The position numbers and the translations under genes were made by a program. DNA of 64,000 nucleotides from Culex pipiens pallens. Its lineage: Eukaryota > Arthropoda > Insecta > Diptera > Culicidae. A model generated the notes under the pieces. The model saw only the letters and a program-made list of their open reading frames with translations, was not told where the DNA came from and did no database searches. The DNA lies in contig NC_068938.1 of the NCBI RefSeq assembly GCF_016801865.2, positions 130,476,689-130,540,688 on the forward strand, in the 5' to 3' direction. Position 1 is the first letter of the stretch; each line of letters opens with the position of its first letter. Positions 24,247-34,454 of the stretch are shown here, piece after piece.

Positions 24247-24950
24247 TCACCATTCGTGTGGAATTATGTTTTGCTCCACCAACGTGTTGAACAGATTCAA
24301 CAGACGCTGCTTGGCGACGTCCGGAAGATTCTTCAGCAAGCTGAACTTGATCTTGTCCGGACCAGGAGCAGTGTTGTTGCCCGTCAATAGAGCTATGGAG
24401 AGCTCTGCCATCGAGAAGGGAGGATTAGAATCGCTCCCATCAACAACGTCAAATGATGGTTGTGTCGGCACCGAGTCCGGGCACACCTTCTTGGCGAAAT
24501 CCAATATCCACTTGTCCGATTTTTCCACACTCTCGTTCGGAACGGAACCTCTACGCATGGTCCTCGCAACGCGCCACGGAGTGCTCATGGACGTATCTGC
24601 TGGTAGTCCTTCAACGAACTCCCGCCAGTACATTCGCTTCTTCCGCTTCAGAGTATTACTGTACCTGCGATCAAGAGCTCTGTACTTTTCGAAGTTCACT
24701 CGGATTCCACACTTGCAGAAGTCCACATAAGCTTCAGACCTGGCCGCCGAGAGATCCGTACACTCCTTGTCCCACCAGGGAAGTGGAGGGCGTGTTCGGA
24801 TGTACGGTCCAGGGACGGGTTTCGTCTGAGCTTGTAACGCACTGTCATAGATCAAATTAGCCAGAAACGCATATTCTTCAAGCGGTGCCAACCCATCTCG
24901 CAACTCAACTCCAATGGAGACTGCCTCCGCGTACTGTTTCCAGTCGATAT
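24247..24950 (-). pseudogene. Endonuclease-RT linker of ORF2, ends in premature TGA
   Basis: This frame reads NIDWKQYAEAVS…, through PPLPWWDKEC (the conserved W-W-D-x-E-C linker of I/Jockey-type ORF2), to NNTAPGPDKIKFSLLKNLP (the PGPDxI motif preceding RT) and IIPHEW, then TGA at 24247-24249. The codon row continues in frame as QVRVVAIQKPGK, so the TGA most likely replaced a sense codon by one substitution. Upstream of about 24950 another stop appears and similarity to ORF2 ends, marking 5' truncation. Confidence 0.8.
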
Positions 24951-24975
24951 TTCACGTCAGGTCTATTGCTTGAAA

Positions 24976-25304
24976 GCTAAGATTTTTTTTATCCAGCGTA
25001 GGTTTGACTTCGATGCAAACAATCACAAACGAGCTGTTTATAACCCAAAAAATTGCGATTTTCACGAGATTCAAAAATTTGTGAAAATATCAAAAATAAT
25101 ATTACAAAAAAATAGATTTTTTTAAAGAATAAAAATGTTACACTTTGTGATTTGTAATTTATCATTCTTTATTTTGTTTTGTTGTCTTTTTATTTTGTTT
25201 AAAAGATTGCTTATTTTTAGCCAGTAAAGTAAAACGCATCTGTATTTAAAATTTATTCTTTCTCTTGGAAAGTCAATTATCAATTTTTATAGTAATATAT
25301 AGTA
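24976..25304. other. AT-rich spacer, no gene
   Basis: Nothing is recognised between the retrotransposon 5' break and the pogo-like MITE. Confidence 0.3.
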
Positions 25305-26399
25305 CAGTCAAGACTCGATTATCGGATATCCTACTTAAAATTTTAATTTTCAGATGATCAAATCAAAACAAAAATATATTATATTTTTGAGTTTTTATTC
25401 GAAGCTTTGAAGGTCACCCCTTAAGGACGGAAAAAGAACAAAGTTCGGTGGAGAAGGGGTTGATTGGACAAACATTAAATAAAAGACTAAATTTTAAACC
25501 TAATTTTCAAAGTTCGAAACAAAAAGTATCTTTAAATGCTTTACTTTTGCACATGACTACACTTGTGCTACTGTAAAATACAGTTCAGAATCGATTATTT
25601 ATCGATTCAATGTAGTCTAACGTGTGAAAACATTGAAAACTTTTTTTTTATATTTCATTACCTTCACGTTGGTTGCCATCTTGGACTAAAAATTAAAAAA
25701 ATAAATAAATAACAAGCCATAGTCAACATTTCATACAAAAAAAAGGTGGTTTGCAAAGAATTTTACACTAGTTCAGTTGTTTTGCATTAGTTTAAAAAAA
25801 AGTAAAACATGCAAAAACAAAAAAAAATGGGTACTGTACATCGAAAATTGTCTATTTTTTTCATAAAATTATTTTTATTAGGTCCTTTTCGGTGCTGGGA
25901 CCTGGTTAGGACCGAGTCGGCTTATGTAATTACATTTGACTTAATAATTACAGAGGATCTTGTTAAAAATTGTCTAATTGTTTTCCAAAAAACACTTCAA
26001 AATTTTAATGGAAATAGAAGTCAAATCAACTGAAAAAAAATTTGAAATGCATTTTCATGCGTTTTAAATCATAATTAGCATATCTGGAATCAATCAAAAA
26101 TATTTTGTTTTTTTTTGTGAAATGCCGTTGTACGGTACCGCAAAATGTTTTTTTTTCGGCGAAAAAAAATTCGTCAAAAATTCATTTCACCTGATTGCAC
26201 TTAAATTTCCAATGGCATCTCGAATTTTTTGAAAAAATATTTTTTTTTTAACTAGCCTTAACTATTCAAGTTAGACTAAAATGGGTTCGCTGAACTCAAA
26301 TTTGATTTGAATTTGACATTTTTTATTCGTTATTCGATTATCCAAAGTCCTATACAAACCTTCGGGCAATCGAGGCTTCGGATAACCGAGTCTGGACTG
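25305..26399. mobile_element. Pogo-like MITE, copy 2, with nested insertion
   Basis: The ends are CAGTCAAGACTCGATTATC and the inverse, GATAACCGAGTCTGGACTG, each abutting TA (25303-25304, 26400-26401). These are the same termini as at 1700-2319. It carries a retrotransposon 3' fragment at 25862-25963 and a small inner pair of CGATTA-type inverted words near 25576-25612. No transposase is seen. Confidence 0.75.
25862..25963 (-). mobile_element. Solo 3' fragment of the I-type retrotransposon
   Basis: About 100 bp match 19722-19824 closely (shared words GGTCCTTTTCGGT, TTGACTTAATAATTACAGAG). This is the 3' UTR end of the element at 19722-24975, as expected of a severely 5'-truncated copy. It is nested in the pogo-like MITE. 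Confidence 0.75.
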
Positions 26400-26401
26400 T
26401 A

Positions 26402-27520
26402 ATAAGAAACCCCCAAGTGCTCCGGTACGATTCAGTCAAAGCAAATCGTTCTGAAACCACGTGATTCTTGCATATTCTTACAAATTTTATAATTATTTAT
26501 ATAATAAATTACACGTTCACTTACCGTATTTCCCTGGCAAAACGCCGCACCAAAATTGCACCACTTCTGTTCAGAATGTCAGAGGACACACACGCCGCTC
26601 AAGTGGGACAGACTGCCAAGTGCTTGCCACCATGCCGCCGTAACATTCTGTCAAAACCCCCCTTCCGTATGGTAGCTTTGTAGATCAGCAACAACAACAG
26701 TAATGGTAATGCCAATAAAGAAGGGGGTTAGAGGCTGGTTAGAATAGGGTGGTGATGGTCAAACGCTCTGACCGACTTTTGACGCTGGTTGACTGACGGT
26801 GGACGGTGATCTAATCCTGTTTTTCTTCTTCTTCTTGCTCGCTCCCAGGAAAATTCCCCCCACGTCACTTTGCACAAATTTTCCACATCATCACCAAATC
26901 AGCCGGTTATGCCTCTTTCTCTTTTCTAATCAGCGCTGCTGAACTCGTGTTATCAAGATCTGCGGCAAAATGTGACCGACACACATACAAGCGCACACTC
27001 ACTCACACACACGGGTTGAATCCCGGCGGGTTCGATTGATTTATTCCGTGTGTGAATAATCCGCCGGAGCAAAATCCATTTGCCAGACAGAAATGAAAAA
27101 AGCAAAGAAAAAAATGCAAACTTTGTTACGTCGAAATTTGCCCTCCCAAAAGTGCAATTTCACTGAAAAACACTCGCACTCGATTCGCGACGACTCCCCC
27201 TTTCGATCGAGCACATTTTCACCGATTAATTTGTCGATTTTCGCGACGAAAATTGCACTTTTTCCAGGACCAGTTTGCACCTCGCGGATGAAAAATTTTA
27301 TTGTGTGATTAGGACGGAGCGAAGAACCGTCATTGCGCGTGTACTCAAACTCGCGACTCACAGACACAGAGAGTAGAGAAGAGAATCGCCGATCGATAAC
27401 GAAGCCGACAACAAAAAGACGGGTGGTGAGAAGTGAGCGAATGAGAAAGAGAGCGGAAGATGGCGATCAAAACAAACAGCGCGAGAATGGAAGTGAGCGA
27501 GTTTTGTGGGGCACTATGGG
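26402..27520 (-). other. Possible promoter and 5' leader on the minus strand
   Basis: The composition is less AT-rich than the surroundings. Read on the minus strand from about 27360 to 27050, the text looks like an insect 5' leader (GAGTGCGAGTGTTTTTCAGT, GTGAAATTGCA-type words) preceded by GAGA-rich DNA (27365-27500). On the plus strand, a polypyrimidine tract ending CTCCCAG near 26850 could be an acceptor. No coding exon is identified. It might belong to the same minus-strand gene as 7159-8650; that is speculation. Confidence 0.25.
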
Positions 27521-28030
27521 AAAATAATGGAAATTATTAACTAAATATTTGTAATTTATTAAATAAAGTAATGTTTTTTTTCGTTCATTTTCTGATAACT
27601 TTTAAAGGAAGTGTTATTTTATCACGTAACGCAAAAAATGGATTTTAGAACCCCTCGCAAAAAAATTCTATCCAGATTTTTAAGCGAAAATGGTGCACGC
27701 CCGAAATGTCAAAATCGTGCAGTGGTGCCAACATTAGAAAATAAATGTGGCTGTCGTGCCATGGTATACTTTTTTGTGCTGTGTACTAAATATTGCTTAT
27801 TGCGAGATAAATCACGATTCTTCTTCGCTTCGACCGTAGTGTAAAAATCTGCAAGTTGAACTGAAATTCCGTATTGATTAGGCTGTCAACTTAGTTTGTT
27901 TTCAATATTAACCAAAAAGTTAGCTGAAAACTCAAGTCAACCTTTGCCAACAGCTGAAAATTTTCTTCTGCGGTCAGCGTGCGTGAACTCTAATTATTGA
28001 CGCCCGCAATAATATTGCGCGTATCTAGAT
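27521..28030 (+). repeat. Direct repeat R, upstream copy
   Basis: The block starts AAAATAATGGAAATTATTAA and ends near ATCTAGAT. It recurs as 29782-30276 in the same orientation, with a few substitutions and a 9-bp gap near the 3' end. It does not start TG or end CA, and no primer-binding site follows, so a retroviral-type LTR is unlikely. Together the copies bracket the gene-like locus at 28281-29320. Confidence 0.75.
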
Positions 28031-28280
28031 AATATCAATTTCAGTGATTTTACAAAACGCCAGGGTGGTATGACCGCATGACGTGCGGCTTGTTTGAAAA
28101 ATAAGATCATAGCAACCGTTAAATTTTCTGTTCGATGAAAATATCTGTCATTAATCAACTGTTTTCTTATTTAGTTGTCTATTTCCTGCTTACAAAAAGA
28201 AATTTGCTCTCCACGCGAAGGTTTGGTTTAAAATTGAAAAGTTTTATTGTTACTAATAATTATTCATTTGTACAGCTAAA

Positions 28281-29320
28281 ATGTTATACCCTGAAGACGA
28301 TTTGATTACATATGACGCATTGAACTCAGCATCCGATTCATCGGAAGACGAGTCGAGCTACGGGGAACCAGAATTTCTACTGGATCAGTGTGATGAGGCC
28401 GATTCTGCTCCGTACCTCGTGGACGAACCTTTCGCGCGTGATCGATCGGTGAATAGAGAAGAGACGAACAACGCAAACGAACCACGTGCTTCCGGCTCAA
28501 AACAAAGATCAGTGTCCAAGAGAAAGGTAATTGATCTGTTTTAGTTGGTAAAATGTTGACTATTGACATTGTTGTACGATTTACAGAATGGGTTGTCTGC
28601 ATTGAACGAGCCGTCAGGAAGCAAGAGGCAAAAGGACAAGCCTTTAACTTTAAACGCGAAGTGATAATTAAAAACTTTAAGAACCAAAAAGGCGCAGATC
28701 CATGTGGTGTCTTGGATGTTCAAGCAGATGATTCAGATGGCGTGTTACGTAAAATCTGGGATTATTGCGCTCCATTTGTACACCGTGGAGTTGTGTTCAA
28801 TGACACCATTCATGACACAATAGCAGCAGAGAGCGATTCTTCGATTGCATTGGTTGCGTGGGAGGAAGACATGCCGTCTTACGAATCGTGCTGGAACTTC
28901 ATGCAGGTCCACGATAAAATGAGCAAGCGGTACTTTTGTCCCTCGAAGATTGAGGCGAAGTCACTGCTAAGCTGGGAGGATAAAGATGTGTGTGTTATCC
29001 TTTTTAAGTACAGTGCTTCGGTTACTAGTAAGAAACGATGGACTCTGCTGAAAGAGAAGCTGTTGAGCCCAATTCTAAAGGATCGTGCGGGTGCTGAAGC
29101 GATTTCATCGGTCAACGCTGTGAAATCTGAGCTGAAGGAACGGCATGGCAGGTACCTCTGTGCCGATGATATCGTCTGGTTGTGCTGGGCCAACTACATC
29201 TGTACCATGCCTTCAGAAAATCGAGCAGCTTTGATCGACAACTCCCCACCAACACAAGAAAACTGTGACGTAGCAAATGAACTCAAAGAACTCAGTATTC
29301 ATTTTGTGAGTGCCATTTGA
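28281..29320 (+). pseudogene. Unrecognised gene-like locus with one intron, probably frameshifted
   Basis: Exon 1 (28281-28526) starts at an ATG just after an acceptor-like TTTGTACAG. It encodes an acidic, serine-rich segment (ASDSSEDESSYGE) and a basic patch (SKQRSVSKRK). A consensus 60-bp intron (GTAATTG…TTTACAG, 28527-28586) follows. In phase, exon 2 continues with GSKRQKDK but meets TGA at 28662-28664. The frame that looks like protein, rich in W and C (…DDSDGVLRKIWDYC…, …LCADDIVWLCWANYI…), runs in another phase to 29320. One indel or an unseen splice would be needed to connect them. The 3' end, TTTTGTGAGT, could be a further donor, and a MITE begins 6 bp after the stop. I do not recognise the family. 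Confidence 0.5.
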
Positions 29321-29325
29321 GTGGT

Positions 29326-29725
29326 TTGACAGGTGTCAAATCGGGACTTAGCATTTTTTTGAATTTGAATTTGCTTCCGATTGCGCGAAACGTCATAACC
29401 CGAGTTTTTTTTTCGTATAAGTGTCCGTGTGCTTGTCCGTGCTTCTGGCCGTGTTCGTGTACGTGCACCTGACCACGTAGTTGCCTGTTCCTGGTCGTTC
29501 CCGTGGCCGTGCTCTAGGCCGTGTCTTTGTCCGGACTCCTGCCCGTGTTCGTGCCCGTGCTTCTGGCCGTTTTCGTGTCCCTGGCCGTGTAGGTGCCTGT
29601 TCCTGGCCATTCCCGTGGCCGTGTCCTTGCCGTGTTTTTGGTCGTATTTGTGTCCATGCGAAACGGAACAACCGGAACAAAATTATAATTTTAAATGCTA
29701 AGTCCCGGAACTGACACCTGTCAAA
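29326..29725. mobile_element. MITE carrying a GC-rich minisatellite
   Basis: The terminal inverted repeats read TTGACAGGTGTCA at both ends, and a shared GGGACTTAGCATTT lies inside each. Between them, 29420-29640 is a minisatellite of short GTGTCC/GTGGCC units arranged in a higher-order unit of about 110 bp present twice (GCTTCTGGCCGT at 29449 and 29559). No clear target duplication is seen. ORFs here in several frames are repeat artefacts. Confidence 0.65.
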
Positions 29726-29781
29726 AAAGTTCATTCGGTTGTTTACCTTTGAGGTTAAGTTCCGAGCTTTTCTCCTTTCAT

Positions 29782-30276
29782 AAAATAATGGAAATTATTA
29801 ATTAAATATTTGTAATTTATTAAATAAAGTTATGTTTTTTTTTCGTTCATTTTCTGATAACTTTTAAAGGAAGTGTTATTTTATCACGTAACGCAAAAAA
29901 TTGATTTTAGAACCCCTCGCAAAAAAAATCTATCCAGATTTTTAAGCGAAAATGGTGCACGCCCGAAATGTCAAAATCGTGCAGTGGTGCCAACATTAGA
30001 AAATAAAAATGTGGCGGTCATGCCATGGTACGCTTTTTTGTGCTGTGTACTATTGCTTATTACGAGATAAAATCACGATTCTTCTTCACTTCGACCGTAG
30101 TGTAAAAATCTGCAAGTTGAACTGAAATTCCGTATTGATTTGGCTGTCAATTTGGTTTGTTTTCAATATTCAAGTTAGCTGAAAACTCAAGTCAACCTTT
30201 GACAACAGCTGAAAATTTTCTTCTGCGGTCAGCGCGCGTGAACTCTAATTATTGACGCCCGCAATAATATCTAGAT
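29782..30276 (+). repeat. Direct repeat R, downstream copy
   Basis: This is the second copy of 27521-28030, same orientation. A remnant open frame (FRTPRKK, then LSRFLSENGARPKCQNRAV) is shared by both copies, so the repeat may derive from a coding or formerly coding sequence; I do not recognise it. Confidence 0.75.
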
Positions 30277-31219
30277 TACCCATTGGATGTTTTGAAAATT
30301 TACTCTAGGTATGTATGATATGATATGTATGATGTAAATGCTTCAAGGATAGCCATCAAGACGAAGAAATTTAAATAATTCAATAACACGTCTCGAGATG
30401 GGAAAAGGGTGTTTCATTTCGCTTCTCGAAATTTGGAAGTTCTTCGTCAAAACCAACAATTTCAACATTTCAAATATAGCGTTAAGTACGAAACGCTAGC
30501 GTTTTCAGAAAATGTATTCAAGTGTTGAGCATAAAATTTATTATATTATATTCAATTCCCAAATTAAATTGAAAACTAAAGATCTCGGATTAATTTCCAA
30601 GATGCCGTAAGAGCCATTGGTAAACAAAGTCCTTTTTGCATCGGTATTCGACCTACTTACTAAAAACCAATATCAAAAATGCTTGAGGTTGTTCATCTTC
30701 AAGTCCTTCAAGTGCCCCAAACTAAAGATAAATGAAAATTTGTCTCATTTTGGAGAAAAACGAAAACTAGTGTCAGAGGTCACGGTGGCTCTTACGGCTT
30801 TTTGAAAACTCACCCGAGTTATGATGTTTAACAAGTGTTCTATTGATAACAATAAATTTAATTATCCGAAAACATGTAGAAGCTGAGAGGCTAAATTCCT
30901 GGGGCAAATCTAAAAGGATTGAAACAACAAAAACAAGCAATTTGCTCAGTTGTCTGGTGTTGAAATTAACTCGGAATCAATCAGTCATGGATGACCATGT
31001 AAAATGTTTCATGTAAAATGGCCTCTTGATTTTTTTGTCTTTAAGTTAGGTCGTTGAAAATATTTGTTCGAAAAATCAGGGGGCAAATTTTTTCCTTTTT
31101 TTTCAAAAAACATCAAAATTTTAAAGGAAATAAAAGTCTTACTAACTGAAAACAATTAGAAATACATTTTCCTGTGTTTCATATTTAGCCTGCTTGGGAT
31201 CGATCAAAAACCGTTCTGG
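30277..31219. repeat. Spacer with one interspersed repeat copy
   Basis: 30600-30800 matches 54640-54790 in opposite orientation (shared words include GTAAGAGCCATTGGTAAACA and CGACCTACTTAC). It is an interspersed repeat with undefined ends. The rest is AT-rich and shows no gene. Confidence 0.5.
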
Positions 31220-31988
31220 TCTCATTCGATCCGTCTTGGGGTCCCACAAGACCCTAGTTAACATTATGAAATTTTGATAAGTACTTCAAAAGTTATGCTA
31301 AAAAAACGATTCTGGCTAAAGTTTGAAAGATTGTAAAAAGGGTGGTTTTTGTAAGCAAACCCTGATCATAAATTTTTAGAAAGGTTTTTGAAAGACCTTT
31401 CTAATGAGCCTAAAACAATGAAGATCTGATAACCCTATCAAAAGTTATGAGTACTTTAGTGTCATTTGTACACATTTTAGAGGCCGGATCTCAAATATGT
31501 TGATGAAAAAGTTGTCCGGATCTATCATGCAACCCATTGTTGGATAGGTGATCAAAAGACCTTTCCAACAATCCAAAAGATTGAAGATCTGATAACCCAA
31601 TCAAAAGTTATGAGCACCTAAGTGTCATTTGTACACATTTCAGAGGCCGGATCTCAAATATGTTGATGAAAAAGTTGTCCGGATCTATCATGCGACCCAT
31701 CGTAGGATAGGTGATCAAAAGAAAGATATATTTTTTACTGCCTAAAGGCTTACAAAACTTTAAAGTAATATAACTATTGAAAGTGAACAATTTTCATGAA
31801 ACAGCCCTGTAGGTGTTGTTCTATTATTACGTCCAATGATTTTTGGGATTCTGGACCCCATACTCCATGTAGATATGTTGTAAGAAGTAAAATTTCGATA
31901 AAATTTGTAGGTTTGACATTCTTACTACAGAAACAAATATGTACATAATTGTGAGGAAGGCACCAACCACCATCGGTGGATTAAGTAA
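31220..31988 (+). mobile_element. Family-A element, copy a, with internal 163-bp tandem repeat
   Basis: The element ends GAGGAAGGCACCAACCAC and GGTGGATTAAG, as do the copies at 51249-51990 and 57881-58541. Two adjacent copies of a 163-bp unit span about 31390-31720, marked by GAAGATCTGATAACCC at 31420 and 31583 and by GCCGGATCTCAAATATG. The left terminus (GCCTTCCTCA in copy b) is missing, so it is truncated. Confidence 0.6.
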
Positions 31989-32539
31989 CTTTTTTTGATG
32001 CCAAATTAATTATTCCGTAAAAACGCGGTTTAGTGTTCCTCAAATCTTCGTCAAGGCAAATCCCCATTAAAATTGTAAACTAGCAGTGAAATTTTTGGAT
32101 CGGCAGCCAAAACAGTTTAGTTAGTTACTAAATGAAATTTTAATGAAATTGTACAGTATGCGTCGGAATGTCCTCTGCCGCCGGGAGCAAATATCTCGAT
32201 TTTGACAAAAGTGGATAAATGCTTTTTTATTTCAATGATGGGCAGTATGCTAAACATTATAAAAAAATGCCAATAAAAATTAATATCGTTAATTTAAGCT
32301 TAAACGCAACCTTCCCTGAAGTCCAACTTCAATCCCCGACATCCACACACATTTCCCTCCGTTCATTCTTGCACCGACAACAAGCAACATAATCTCACTT
32401 CTCACCAGAACCACCCCCTCTCCCTCTCACATTTCCACCCACTTTTCTGTTTTGCTCACCCCTTTTCGCTCACAAACGGTTTATGTTGAGGGTGGGAAAA
32501 AAGAGGTGGAAAAAAGAAAAAAAGGGTCGTTGTTTGTTG
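31989..32539. other. Spacer upstream of the putative CEP89 promoter
   Basis: The sequence goes from AT-rich to a C-rich stretch (32330-32460, many CACC/CTCCC words) just before the putative transcription start. No ORF is recognisable. Confidence 0.3.
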
Positions 32540-32788
32540 TTGCGCGTTTCGAAGTTGGTTTTCGTTCAAAATTTCATCTGCAAATATTTTCACATTTTTG
32601 ACTGAAACAACGGCGAAGAGTGTCGTGAATCCGTGCAAAGTGCCTTAGGAAATGTTTTTTACAAGATAATTGTAAAATATTTTACCGAAATCTGTTGGTT
32701 AGTGCGATTTCAGTGGGTTGGGAAGTTTATGCTAATGCAGAGGAGGTCAATGTGACGTCACACAAGTCTTGTTTCATGGCGGTTTGAT
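32540..32788 (+). promoter_or_regulatory. Putative CEP89 first (non-coding) exon and promoter-proximal DNA
   Basis: The text here resembles an insect 5' leader (GTGAATCCGTGCAAAGTGCC). It ends in a consensus donor, GTAAGT, starting at 32789. Just upstream, 32753-32760 is a perfect palindromic cAMP response element, TGACGTCA. The only ATG near the end gives a three-codon upstream ORF (M-A-V). The natural acceptor is TTTCCAG at 35481-35487, just before the CEP89 start codon, giving a 2.7-kb intron. The exon boundary is inference; the donor and CRE are seen. Confidence 0.4.
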
Positions 32789-32877
32789 GTAAGTATTTCT
32801 CATTGGTTCATGTTCATGGGATTTTCTGTTTTAGCTTGCAGCTGTTATTGACTTTGTTATTGAATTTCTGCAATGAC

Positions 32878-34446
32878 CAGAGGCGACTCGTCCACCTGTT
32901 CAACCTGTTCATTGAACAGGTAGCCGATTTCAAGCGAATAATTATTTTATTTAAGTACCACGGTGCTTTTTAAACCAGCAACATACAATAATTGTTTATT
33001 ACAATTTTTGTTTGAATATACGTTAACAAAATCAACGCCCTATGTTCAGCAGCGCTGCATGCACCGAAAAAGCTTTGGCCCGCCACCCTTTACTCTTTAC
33101 CTCTCTTTACAACCCACCAATACTAAAGCGAGCCAGCCTAGCGGGCCACGCGCAAATGCTCGTCGCGTTCAACACCGACCCTCTGAACGTCGGGGAAAAA
33201 ATCTCCATACAGAAAAAATTCAACACATGTAAAGAGCTTCCTATTCATACGCAGCGGCAGTATCGATGTGTTGGTAAATCAGGTTCAATCTGAGAGCGTG
33301 AACTGACAGCATTTTTGGGAGGGAGCGAAATGCCACCCCCAGGCCCCAGCCGACTTAGCTCGCTCAGCTCTCCAGGGAGCTGCATGCAAAAGGTAAACAA
33401 GCCAGCGCGTTGACAGCACGTTGAGAGCATGATTAAATGAGAGAGCGCGAGAGCACCACAGATATTGCTCTATATTTGGCGCACTTTTAGGCATCAGGCT
33501 GTGTTGCGCAGACTGGAATGTTCAACTGCGCGCGTTGAACCTCTTCGATCTTCTTTGTTACTAGTGGATTCTTGCTCTACTGGAAAGTGATGTAATGTTA
33601 AGTTAAGATAGTGTGATTGATAGATTGAATTGAAACAATTGAAACAAAAAAGTACTGTGCTTTTTCCAGAATCGGGACACATGAGAAAAATTATGACAGT
33701 AGTTTCAATTATGATCGTTATTTTATTTTTCGGATGGTTCTATTTAAAGCGGATTTTAAGCGGTCCTTAAAAAGTTTAAGATTTGATGCCATTAAATGCT
33801 CCAAAAACGACTGTGTTTATTCAGACTGTAGTCCCGGTTCACTCTAGTTGAATCTATTATTATCATATACTGTAGCATGAATTTGTTCTGAAAACTTTTT
33901 TTCACTTATGCTAAAAACAAATATTTGAATTATCTCGGATTCATGTAGTTTTGTTTTTAACATCAAAAGCCCTTCAATTCAATTCTCTAAAAATTTGACA
34001 AAGGATCAAAAGCGATACGACCTGGTTCTAAAAAGTATAGAGTAAAATGTCAATTTAATTTTTAAATAGTAACCAAGTTAGCTCAATATTAGTTGGGCTT
34101 AAAAAAGCCCAACAAACAGTTTTCTTTTGTTAAGGATGTGCTATTTTTTCTAACATCCTGATGAATAGTTTTAAAATTCAGTATAATATTCAATAACTTC
34201 CCTTGAATTTCGATAAGGATGGCAAAGCGATTGCTCTATTTTTCCACATTCCCCACGCTAATGATTAAGTCTTAAAAATACATTTTAAAAGCCTTAATCA
34301 TAATTTTAATTGAATTTGCAAAAACAGAAAATTATAATAGTATAAAAATAATAAAACGTAAAAATAAAAGCCATTGGAAAGAAAAAAGCTTTAAAAACAT
34401 TTTTTAACATTGAACAGGTACATCATTCGGGCACGAGTCGCCTCTG
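32878..34446. mobile_element. hAT-like non-autonomous element, 1.57 kb
   Basis: The element starts CAGAGGCGACTCGT and ends ACGAGTCGCCTCTG. It is flanked by a perfect 8-bp duplication, GCAATGAC, at 32870-32877 and 34447-34454. CACCTGTTCAA/TTGAACAGGT words extend the inverted ends. No transposase is recognisable. It lies in the putative first intron of CEP89. The GC-richer patch 33040-33420 inside it could be cargo or an older insertion. Confidence 0.8.
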
Positions 34447-34454
34447 GCAATGAC

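Larger units (their letters stand above)
19722..24975 (-). mobile_element. I-type non-LTR retrotransposon, 5'-truncated and broken
   Basis: Read on the minus strand, the element carries an endonuclease-RT linker, the reverse transcriptase, an RNase H domain and a C-x-C-x8-H-x4-C knuckle, then a 3' UTR ending near 19722 in an AATAAAAATAA-type tail. The order RT, RNase H, zinc knuckle fits the I supergroup (I, Loner, Outcast, LOA-like); the exact clade is not decided. The endonuclease and ORF1 are missing. It is interrupted by the foldback at 21865-23770, by an in-frame TGA at 24247-24249 and by a frameshift near 20985-21000, so it is dead. A solo 3' fragment is at 25862-25963. Confidence 0.85.

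Noticed and set aside
29299..29734. Gly/His- and Cys/Pro-rich ORFs
   Set aside because: They are translations of the minisatellite in several frames.
27521..30276. LTR retrotransposon
   Set aside because: The direct repeats do not start TG or end CA. There is no primer-binding site, polypurine tract, gag or pol, and the internal sequence has a spliceosomal-type intron.
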